DNA of 64,000 nucleotides from Verpa conica (lineage: Eukaryota; Ascomycota; Pezizomycetes; Pezizales; Morchellaceae). A program made the translations under genes and the position numbers. Within the stretch, counting starts at the first letter, position 1, and each line of letters starts with the position of its first letter. Location of the stretch: positions 248,001 through 312,000 of the forward strand of contig JAUFSD010000006.1 in the NCBI GenBank assembly GCA_033030425.1. Reading direction: 5' to 3'. The notes beneath the pieces were generated by a model, which was not told the origin of the DNA, made no database searches, and saw nothing but the letters and a program-made list of their open reading frames with translations. Below, piece by piece: positions 10,701 through 20,581 of the stretch.

Positions 10701-12266
10701 TCAGTCTGTAAGTTGTCGCAGATACATATGCATAGCTAGGCGCACAACGGTTGCGGGGGAAGTAAAAATTCAGAGCTGATACACCTTGATTATACGCTAG
10801 GTTCGGGACAATCAAGCTGGGTATTTCGTTCAAGGTAACGCGAGTCAGCTAGCTTTTGCGTAATCTGTTTCATGAGGGTTATTCAGGCAGGTAGGCTTAG
10901 AGAATGAAAGTGAAAGCACTGCCTTGGAACTTAAGTAGAGACTGGGATAGGCCTTTGGGTATGTATTCCTTAGGGATGATATAACGCACTCGATAATGAT
11001 AGAAAGATAGCTTTGCTGAGCACTCAGTTGTGGTAAAGAAACGTGACCGATGATCTACCCTACTTCTAGTAAGTGGTTTTAGATTCTCTGGTTATCAATT
11101 ATAAAAGATCATAAGTTCTGACTCCCTTGCTGATTTCAATGATGCCGCGCAATCATTGTGCCTGAGCTAGGATCGCTCGCCGTGAATGCCTCATTTAGTT
11201 TCTTCTCCAAGATTCTTTGATTCTCCCGCATTGCCTTCGGGAGGAGTCGCAGTGAGGACTGTGCCGGAAGTGCTCAACTCGAGGTGCAAGCAGCCGAGAG
11301 GCGGACAAATGCCGCATTAGATAAAGTGGTGCAGATTAAAAGAAAAAAGCTGGGCGCTGACTATTGGCTTAAAATTTTTTCGAAGTGCCTTGCTTTATGA
11401 GAACAACCTAGTTTTGTAGGCCGGCGCCACGGCCGCAGCAGATAATATAATCTATCGTTGCCTGGTGAATTGGTGCCTAAATGATAGGGTTATAATGTTC
11501 GATCGAGTATCCTCACCAACTTAGGAAGTATCGCTTGTGATATATAGTTATATTAGTAAAGTGGCTTCAGCCGTTTAGAAACGGATAAAAGGTAAATGAC
11601 TAGTTTCGGCGCAAATGCTAGTGACTCTTGGAGATTGTGGATTTAGGGATAGCGCCTAGTTGTCGGGTTCTCTAGGTTAGAGGGACTTCTCATAGTTGAT
11701 TATTGATTATTCGATATAGTAGACTACCTTTTGAATGTAGCTAAAGCAAATTCTAATATGTTTGAAAATGTGGATTTATCTACAAGAGTTTCAGCGCGAA
11801 CTGCGTCCATGGGAATTCTTGGCTTAATGTCTTAACATCCTAGCAGGGGTACAGTAACTTGCATAAGAAATTTAGAGCGCCAAATAAAATATTGGATTGC
11901 CAGATCTCTTTTGGTAACGTGATTATTTACAGCTTTCTGTAGGTGTATCGTATATGGGGGTTCTATATTGTTCAAGCTTCAGTATATCAAGGACCGGACT
12001 GAGATATCTATAACGATGATAGGCACTACTCTATGTATATAATAGCACGTCACTAGGCGTAGTTTTCATACTGAAGTGCCGAGTAGAATTTGATTACTAA
12101 AGAACCTTCAATGGTAGTATCTTTAACTGAATCTCTTCTACATATTTAAGAAAATAGTATCGTAAGCTATGACCCTGGGACTCATCTTACAATTTATGCG
12201 TAGGGTGTTGTTTAGCTAGCCCATGCTGTATAGATCTCTGCTACGGAAGCTTACCAATTAAAGTCG
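7793..12266. other. 4.5-kb spacer without supported genes
   Basis: The left end carries the presumed promoter of the 957-residue gene. The remainder contains only short frames of unnatural composition. It has homopolymers (G run near 8458, C run near 9846, a T run of over 20 near 10558-10580), the palindrome CTAGATCTAGATCTAG at 9654-9669, and the hairpin cluster at 10196-10288. The sequence CGATCGAGTATCC near 11500 resembles one near 3328, perhaps a remnant of a dispersed repeat. Confidence 0.5.
10196..10288. repeat. Cluster of consecutive short perfect hairpins
   Basis: Three perfect stem-loops follow one another: GATCCGC-ATAA-GCGGATC (10196-10213), GGCTAC-ATCT-GTAGCC (10217-10232) and AGCCTCA-6 nt-TGAGGCT (10236-10255). 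A weaker one with GTAC arms lies around 10274-10288. The density is higher than expected for the spacer. It could be a structured transcript, a transposon end or chance; nothing nearby decides this. Confidence 0.4.
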
Positions 12267-13722
12267 TTATAGGATTTCCTCATCTCCATCTGGACCAGTC
12301 CTTTTTATCTTTATTCTCTTCAAGCACACTGACTCATCATCCATTGACCCATTTCTTGTATTCATTCGCCACTCACCCTTTCCCCTCAGGCTATTCTGAT
12401 CTGTCTGGCTATGCGGGGTTAAGTAACCTTTTTTAGTTAAAGACATAGCTGAGAGGGAGGCTGAGATTTCGACTTCATGATCAGGCTTGCGTTTCAACTA
12501 AGGTTTTATTTATAGGTCAGTATGGTATCCATAAAGACCACTTGTGTAGGGGAAACTTACAAAAGAGGTGGACTTTATGTCAAGATTACTAGACCCTGGG
12601 GGAAATAGTTCAGGGGACTTGCCAGAGTTTGTACCAGGCATACTGTTTCCCGCTGGGGGCAGGAGAGTGGAGGATGTGCTCCGCGTCTCCTGAAGTAGCT
12701 TCAGATCACTGGGACTATCGCTATATCTATCAATTTTTGGGGGGGTTGAATTAAACTGTGTAGATGGGTCAGATTCGAAGCTACGAAAATTATCTGGCTG
12801 GATTTGATCCTTTTTAAGAATCAATCCCATCTTCTGAAGTTGCTCTGCATTCACAACATAAAAATCAGAATAACCAGTAGTATTTTCTTAAATAAAGACA
12901 AAGGCTCACTCTTTCCACGATACATAAAGATAACAGTAGCCCACGGAACTCTAGGACCATCGAGGTAATCCACTGTGATGTAATGGAAAAGCCTTGGCTT
13001 TGCCTCACCAACTCTAAATTTCTTGTTAACTCGTACAAAGTCCAAGCAGATGGGGGGTCCGTATCTTACCCAATGGTATGCGAGATTTCATTGCTACTAT
13101 TTGTCTGTGATTGACTCTGGCGGGCTGCCGAGCGCTTTTCTGAATTCCGAGTTTTATCTGTCCCACATTGTCGGATACGAAAGAGTTGAATTTTTATCTG
13201 GCCCATTTTAACATCATTTTCAGTTCCAGAACTGGAATCCGCCTCCCATTCGTCTTCCATATTTTCATCGGTAGTGAGTTTAGCCAATTGATCCTCCACT
13301 GGAACCTCATTAAACATCCATTCTTGCTCTGCTGAGCGGCCATTACTGTCTATGCAAGAGCGACCGCGTGCTGTTACAGTTTCGCATGACTTCCCGTGAC
13401 GTGGGAGGTCAATAATAAGATTTTTATCTGCTTTCAGATTATCATCGATAAAGATATGTGCACTTAAGTCCCAATGTCTGCCTTCTTGAGGTCTCCAGAT
13501 TGTGGGTCTGATTTTTGCTGTGTGTCTATCCCATTTTTGGTCTAGCGGTTTATTAAAAGCGAATAGGTTTGACGGTCGGAAGTTAATCTGAAACGGAGTT
13601 TTATCTTCGGACTGGATGAAGGTAGAGAAGATACAACCTGAACCGAGGCGCATAGTACCATATTCAGGGAGCGTCCCGTTCTTCGTCTGGACACTGATTT
13701 CAAGGCCTCTGACTATGGGCAT
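12267..13722 (-). CDS. DUF7918-like hypothetical protein
   Basis: Four exons: 13070-13722, 12910-13013, 12561-12844 and 12267-12497. They join in frame (phases 2, 1, 0; introns 56, 65 and 63 nt) to 423 residues. The start is the ATG opening MPIVRGLEISVQ, since the upstream extension has no ATG. The N-terminal half is a predicted beta-rich domain (FIQSEDKTPFQINFRPS, HWDLSAHIFIDDN). After an acidic linker it continues with GQIKIQLFRIR and, past the first intron, HYITVDYLDGPRVPWATVIF and MYRGKKQLQKMGLI. The C-terminal part is Ser/Pro-rich with a basic KRIKIKRTGPDGDEE end. This order matches fungal DUF7918 proteins as I remember them; the assignment is moderate and the function unknown. No membrane segment or signal peptide is seen. 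Confidence 0.7.
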
Positions 13723-14759
13723 TGTTGAGGTGGCTTGGTAGGTGAAGTAGTCGCCAACGTAGCTGGGCGATAACAAAGGGAAAGTTTGAGGTGAAGAAGA
13801 GAGCAGAAAGGTGGCTAGCCAAGGGATTCAGTAAGAGACCTCAGGGATGAGGCTTGGATTTGTGAGTTTGATGAACCCGATAAATTTGTATGATTTTTAA
13901 CCTTGGATATGTGTCGTGATGATAGGTGGAAATACCACTAAGTAGGTACCATCGACACTTGCCTGGAGGGGGGGGTAGGCGGCAGCTCAGCAGAGGTTGA
14001 GTTTAGGGAGGAATAGGGATAAGAGGATAAAGAGGCAAAGACCAGTGTAGTTTTGGTGTGATGAAGTGTAGCGGTGGAGGTGTTTTGTGGCTTTAATCTG
14101 TGGCATTATTCTGGTCACGATCTAAAAAGGGTCCATGGGCTAGTGGAATTGACCCTCTAAATGCTTCCGCAAGCTTCTCCTAGACTTCGGTGACAGTCGA
14201 TAATGCCTTGATACTGTAAGATTTACCATAGGACCTTTGCTAGTTCTCGTGTCTTTGTATGTGTATGACTAATGATAGACGCCTATATTATATTTCTAGG
14301 GATCCTAAAGGAATTCACTCTGTATAAACGTATCAAACTTTTATGTTTTTATAGATATCTAGAGGGGGGTAAATGTATATACTGTTATATATGTTCTGAC
14401 GACATATACATATACATTGGCTATAATCTAGGTACACATCCATATCGCTCCATTTTCTATACAGAGAAACCTGTACATTCTAAAAAAGTGGTAAATTTTC
14501 TATTTAATTTGATTTCACTTTCGTTTTTAATGCCCTAAGCCTTCATCCTCACAAAATATCACTCACCCATATACCCGAGGCTTGTATATTTCAAGAGCCG
14601 ACAGATAAGATTGAACATCACTCAGCTGAAAAATCGTAACAACCTCTCACATAAACATTCTCTAGAGCGTCCTATAACATTATCTTGCTAGTTTATTCGA
14701 AGATTCGTGCTCTACTCTGTCTGAGTAGCCTTAAGTGCTACAAAAAAACAATCGCTGAA
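13723..14759. other. Divergent spacer between DUF7918-like gene and orphan gene
   Basis: Holds the upstream regions of two divergently transcribed genes (minus at 13722, plus at 14760). It contains a G run near 13969 and A+T-rich sequence. No regulatory motif could be assigned with confidence. Confidence 0.5.
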
Positions 14760-17700
14760 ATGACGAGAACGCCTAGGGAGGTCAAGGGCAAAAAGAAGCA
14801 GAAGGGGACTAGTTCCTTGAGGAAGTAAATCACCCATCGTTAAGATATAGTCTTGAAGGTTTCGTTGGACTTTTTTACAAGAGAGGAATAAGAAACGCGT
14901 AAGATACATTACGTGTGTCTTAATGTCATAGATACACTAACTTATATAATTTTTATAATAGGGCTAAAAGAACAGCGCATTCTCCACCACAGCCTGTTGA
15001 GTCTGTAGTGGAAAGCACCGCGATAAAAATAGCTCCACAACCTCTACCTGCCATACCACAAACTTCTCATATCCCTTACATGAGAATATTCGGAGGAGGG
15101 CCAGGGTATGTCATCGCTCGAGAACTCCTCCAGCTCTACCTATATTGATTATATCTTACAATAGTTATCAAGAAGAACATGAGATCTCAGATCTAAATAT
15201 CAATACGAGCACAAGGTAGAACATTCAAGATGAATCTCATCTTTTCTCTTCTTTCCTTGGCTAACGTGTTCCGCTCTGGAAAAGTACATTCTATATGCCA
15301 CAATTAAGTCTTGAGTATGTGACTGTACCCCCTATTTCTACAGATAGAATTAATTAAAGAATAATATAGTACGCCAATTTTCCGAAATAAGATAGTAGAG
15401 GACCATTCATCGGGCAAACAAACTAGGTCTTCGAATATTTCGACCGATAAAGTACTCTCGGCCAGAAATAAGCTAGAAGTTCGCAAGACCGTCCGAAATG
15501 GTGCGAAGAGCTTCCGCGATATCAAAGCACAAAGTTGCTATATGTCTTTAGAGGAGATTACAGATGAAGAGACTGTTACACCTACAAATTATTTTAAGAG
15601 AACTGCAGGAGTGATGAAGTAAGATACAGCTCTTTATATATTTTAGTTTTATTTCTCTAGTGTTGATAGAAGGGTGTTTTAGTACCGATCGCCATAAAGC
15701 CTGTGAGCATAGTAATTTTAGCGTACCGCCACCGACCCAGTCTAGTAATCTTCCCTCTAACAAACCTGAGGTTGAAGACCCTAACTCAACTTCTGGTATG
15801 ACTCTGAAGGTGGCGAATTACTAGTAAGAATGGCCTTTCATCTGTCGAGGTTTATCTTCTACCCGCCTATCTATACTGATATATATCCACAGTAGTCAAA
15901 AGCACCTAAGGGAGAAGCCAATAGCGGTCCCGATATCTGAATTCAAACCGTTTAGAAGTAGTACTTCGAAGATTCCATCCCCTCCCGAGAACATAATAGC
16001 TACTTCTCTGGTCGGGTCTAAAGTGCTACCTCCACCGATCTCCGGACTCAGGGCATCAGTGCCCCCTCCCCTACTAAAACCACCCCCAGCAAAGGTGGAT
16101 TTAGTCGCACCGATATTTGTCTTTAAGTCATCTGTTGATTCGTCAGAGCCGTTGTCTAGTGGAGAATCAAACGCTTCTTGGTTGCGTGATTTCGAGCCAT
16201 CTCCAATCGTTTTCGGTTCAGCCGCTAAAGATTTTGAGGACGTGAGGTAAGAGTTCCTGGTGAGTTATTCTAGTCATTGACTAATATATATTAGGCCAAT
16301 GAATGTAACTATATTTATTACAGAACAAAAAAGGCTTGAGCGTGAACGGATGGAGCATCAAGCTCAACAGCTGGCGATTTTGGAGACTGACCGGATCAAT
16401 AACCTGAAACAAACTATCCCAAAACCCTCTCCGATAATTTTTAGGCCAGAAGAGAAATTCTCAAGGGTTATTCTACCGTTAAAGTCCAGGTAAGTGGCAT
16501 TCTAAGATTGATAAGTCACTATACTAACTGGGATCTATTGTAATATATAGTACTACTAAAACTCGTCCCAAAGTGACCTCTTGGCCAGAGGGAGAATTTT
16601 GGACTAAGATGGGTACTGAAAATTTGCAGCCTTCCAATTTTAATATCCCAGAGCTGGATGAGCCTAGCAGGTACTTAAAACGCTTTTTATCCAGGATGTT
16701 CTTTATGGAGCTAACGTTTTCTATTTAAAAGTTTTTCGAGAACCAACTTTAAAATCCCTACTAGTAATCTAGTAAATTCAAGGTACATAATTATTTATGG
16801 ATATAATTTTACCCATATTTCTCTGGTTATACTAATCAATTGTCTGCTCAGTACACAATTTGCTATGAAAGGAGGTATCAAGCCAGAGATCTTCGGACCT
16901 ATCCCGGTATATCCACCGGGGGAAGAACAGTAAGTAAAATAAAGATAAAGCTCTGTACCGGCACTAACACGTTCTAGGAAAAAACCACAAAATTTTGCTT
17001 ACAAGATGCCACCGCTCTGGACTACCAAAGATAGTGAGAAACAATGTGAAGTTAAAGACTACATTCACTCTAGAGTTGAGGCTGAGGATTACCAAGCCTT
17101 CATTGCTATCGTCGCTCAATGTTGTAATCAGAAACTTGGTAATAACCTTACCGAAGTTAAGGCCGCTATGACAAAAATCATGCGTTGGTTCGCTAAGAAG
17201 CCTTTCAATGTGACGATATTCAACTGTTTCCTCCCAATTAGCATGGGGTTCTTCTTCGCCGAATGTGACTATTGGGAGGACAATAAACTGAAGATCGTCT
17301 TTGCCGCTAGCTGTATCGGAAGCAGCTCAAGTGTCGAGCTCGTTATACTCGGGGACCTCGGATATGGTGGTAGCCACATGATCAAGCTTGCTGAAATTCC
17401 GTGGAACAAGCCTGGTCCAATTAGCTACTCACCTGGACTAGATTGTTTAATGGAAAAATCGGAAATAATATGGACTTTGTGCGGAATATTCAGAAAATGC
17501 CACACTACAAAATTCAGTTTCATGAATAGCGTTAGAAAACAGCTTAATAAGCAGGTCAACCTGCCAGGAGACCCACCTGAGGTTATTTCGATTCCAATTT
17601 TTTGTGATAATTCACTGGTAGAGTATCATGCAGCGAATCATATCGATAAGGGGAAGGGGAAGGCCCTTGAGATTCCGAGTAAGGGCACGAATGTTGAAAA

Positions 17701-18094
17701 ACATCACTTGGTAGGGACCGTCAAAGAGATAGGGGAGGGTGTTAGTGAAGTCACAATAATCACAAAAGCCAAAGAAGGACTCGAGAAGAAGAAAATCAAG
17801 AAGGTAGCCAAAAAGGCTGAAAAAGATGTGTTATGGGAGAAACACACCGTTACAAAGAATGAAGTGGAAGAGGCCGTTCTCAAAGCGAATAGGATTTCTT
17901 CAAATCCTAATAGTTGGGACTGGGGACGATTTGTCCCGGAAGTCTGTAAGGAGCTCGAGGTAATAGAAAAGGTAAGCAGAATAGAACCCCTGCCAAACTC
18001 ATTTAGCTCCAGTTGCAAAACATGCCATTTTAAACCCCGACGAGAACTAGTGGGGGAGAAACGTGTTCTTAAATTGGCCTATACTCGGTCGTGA
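14760..18094 (+). CDS. Orphan multi-exon protein with uniformly phase-2 introns
   Basis: Rebuilt exons: 14760-14824, 14884-14898 (optional 15-nt microexon), 14962-15105, 15165-15215, 15370-15618, 15683-15823, 15893-16246, 16295-16489, 16551-16670, 16732-16782, 16852-16929 and 16978-18094. These give about 859 residues, or 854 without the microexon. Every junction falls after the second codon base. The first half is disordered, rich in Ser, Pro and Lys, with a charged helix EQKRLERERMEHQAQQ. The last exon encodes a compact Cys-containing domain (IVAQCCNQKLGNN, MRWFAKKPFNVTIFNCFLP, FAECDYWEDN), then a Lys/Glu-rich helix, the ANRISSNPNSWDW motif and a Cys pair CKTCHF. I recognise no family. The 5' end (exons 1-2) and the 154-nt intron 4 are the least certain parts. 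It may be transcribed with the gene at 18152. Confidence 0.65.
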
Positions 18095-18151
18095 ACTCGC
18101 CCGTTTTTACCATTCTCCATCCATCTTCATCTTATAACACATTCACTAAAT

Positions 18152-18742
18152 ATGACTGGTAACAAAATTATACCCAATTATGAATGTGCCGCTGAGCGAG
18201 TTAAAGAAGTTTTTCTGGCGAACAAAATGAAAGAGCTATGCTTTGAAGAGGTTTTAAGTCAAATAATTGCTGATCACCACCAACAGATTCTTCAGTCCAT
18301 GGGTGAAACTCTCCGTAAGCTTGCCCAGAGCCGCCAGGATACGCTTGATCAACTCACAAAAGCAAAGGTCATTGGACTCGACTGTGGGGCCTCCCTCGGA
18401 AAAATGGTAGCAGCAAAAACTGAAGCTGATCGTATAATTTCGCCGGAGTGGGTCTATAATCCTGAGGAGGTGAATGTGAAGAAAGGTGAAAAGGAGTCGA
18501 AGAAGGGTGAAAAGAAGAGCGCAAAGAAGAATGAGACGAAGAGTGCTCTCATGATTGAAGCTGACCGTATCATGTCACATGATTGGGTATATGCCTCTGA
18601 ACAGGAGCAAGGCTTAAATAGGCAGGAGAACATGCAGCAGAACAAGCAGCAGAACAAGCAGGAGAACAAGCAGGAGAACAAGCAGGAGAAGAAGCATGGT
18701 AAGAGGCGGGGTAAGGGTAAAAAATTACTTAAAAGTGCCTAG
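18152..18742 (+). CDS. Orphan small basic protein with duplicated ADRI motif
   Basis: A single-frame ATG-started protein of 196 residues begins 57 nt after the stop of the preceding orphan gene. Residues about 1-80 look helical (VKEVFLANKMKELCFEEVL, LRKLAQSRQDTLDQL). Then come two copies of a motif, EADRIISPEWVY and EADRIMSHDWVY, separated by a Lys-rich linker. The C-terminus is an (N/E)KQ-rich low-complexity tail ending in KKHGKRRGKGKK. The same A-[DN]-R-I-x-S...W motif occurs near the end of the upstream protein, suggesting the two are related or interact. The family is unknown. The very short gap makes an independent promoter unlikely; a dicistronic transcript or a stop-skipping intron is possible. 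Confidence 0.6.
   Translation: MTGNKIIPNYECAAERVKEVFLANKMKELCFEEVLSQIIADHHQQILQSMGETLRKLAQSRQDTLDQLTKAKVIGLDCGASLGKMVAAKTEADRIISPEWVYNPEEVNVKKGEKESKKGEKKSAKKNETKSALMIEADRIMSHDWVYASEQEQGLNRQENMQQNKQQNKQENKQENKQEKKHGKRRGKGKKLLKSA
18636..18690 (+). repeat. 12-bp tandem repeat (AACAAGCAGGAG-like)
   Basis: About five imperfect copies of a 12-bp unit, AACAAGCAGSAG, encode the NKQQ/NKQE run in the tail of the 196-residue protein. A slippage-prone coding microsatellite. Confidence 0.75.
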
Positions 18743-20581
18743 GTAAACTTCTTGAAAGAAGAATGACTGATACGGAGGTACGAACAGTAAAAATATCAAG
18801 GGGGTTAAAGAGCGAAGTCTCGCTCTCTCTGGTTTTTCCATATTGGTTTAGCTAATCTCACGATTCGGCCACCTGTTAGAAAGTCCGCCTCGTTTACGTA
18901 AAGTGTAACCTAAGACTATTTCTACAGTTCTTATTATGTTTTTACTTATTCTAGTATATAGAGTATATCTGCCTCAAAAGCTATGTAGCAAAAGGGAGAT
19001 AAGAGCTGTGTAGGGATGTTGGGGCAAAGAACGCATCTAGACCTTGAGTCATACTATGCACTGTGACACATGCTTCCTAAATTATATATAGTATAATGGT
19101 AGATACTTAAAATGGGCCCGGTGTGATTATTATTTTTTCGGTACTCCCATACAATACTTTATAGGTAAATATTTATCACTAGTCATAAGAGGTTAACAAG
19201 AAATCTACAAATCTATGATTCTAAAGGGGCTCGAGTATATTTTATGTATGATAATCTATAATACGGAATAAATATCTTCCCAGAGATCGTAAAAGCTGAT
19301 AACCTGAAATTTTATAATACCAACCCCCCCTCCCCGGAAATAGCCGCTGAAGTCAAATAGTGTAGTGGACTACTCTAAGGGCATTAGCACGCACTGAAAA
19401 AACTCAGCATCAAGACCCACTCACATAATTTACAATAGAGATTCAATATTCCCCACTAATAGTAACTATATGGTATATATGATGCTGACGCCACAATGAC
19501 GGTGGTAGAAGTCTGTTATGGTAGGCTATAACCACCAAAGTTTGATATATAGTAAATCTTGGACTATCACCTTTCATTAGCTAAGCCATAGCTAGTTATA
19601 CGGGCGCTGACACACTATTTAACGTAAGTCACACCGATGTAAACGGTGCTACAAATACTACTAGGTGCTTGGTTTATGAGAATAGTCGGGTAGAATTCAA
19701 TAACTTAATGATCTGTTTCTTCATGGCCTTGAATCTCTGTACTTGAGTAGGTTTTCTATAGTTGGCGTTGGATCCGTATGAAATCTCAATGACTTCACCA
19801 CGTTGTAATGCAGTCGACCTTCAAAATTCAACCTGTCTGTAATTTAGTAAATATTGGTGACAGAAAGATGAAGAAAACGTACCTTAATGAGTAGGTAGAA
19901 ACTAGAAGGTTTTATCCATAATAACAACTATCCTAGTAAATGCAAGAGAGAGATTGTTTGAATGACCAGAGATTCTCTATTGTCGGTGTTACTAGTTGAG
20001 CACGGAGAGAATGCCTGAGGGCTTTTCTAATTCTAGGAGGATGAACCTACGGTAGGTGCGTAGACTTCTCTACTTAGGTCTATTATAAATACGGAGTAGT
20101 TCCGGTGGAGAACCGCGACAGTTCATGTGAATGTACGTTTGTAAAAAATATAAGGTGTTGTGGTGGGGAGGGGGAGGGGAGGTTATGAGCCGACGTCAAG
20201 TAGCTTTGGATGCCGCTAGTATTGCAAGCCTGAGAAATACCGCCGCCATGACCCCTTAAACACAAACAAAGAATAGAAAGATTAAATTCTTAGTTCTACG
20301 CTATCTAACAACCCAATCTAGTCTACCAGCAACTTAACTAGGCCAGCACCACCGCATCGAGTGATATATTATGAATATCAATATGCGCCCCGGATAATAA
20401 TGATAAACTCAGAAAGAAAAAACAATTTCATCCAGGAAAAAAGATTAATTAATATAAGAGATAGAAAAAAGGGAAAAAAAGGAAACTCCACCATATCATA
20501 TTATGCAATCCCTAAAAAATTACTTTTCCGAATAACCCAAACTCCATCATAAAATTCTCTTCCTTCCAATTTAATTCCTTT
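18743..20581. other. Spacer, no supported gene
   Basis: A+T-rich region between two convergent genes. It contains a short hairpin GAGCGA-AGTC-TCGCTC near 18810-18825, downstream of the orphan pair, and a C run near 19325. No coding stretch shows a credible splice pattern or family match. Confidence 0.5.

Noticed and set aside
15232..15310. Short secretory-looking frame MNLIFSLLSLANVF inside intron 4 of the orphan gene
   Set aside because: Only 25 codons; the surrounding exons join in phase only if this is intron.
18810..18825. Hairpin GAGCGA-AGTC-TCGCTC as a terminator
   Set aside because: Intrinsic hairpin terminators are a bacterial feature; this is a fungal nuclear gene context.
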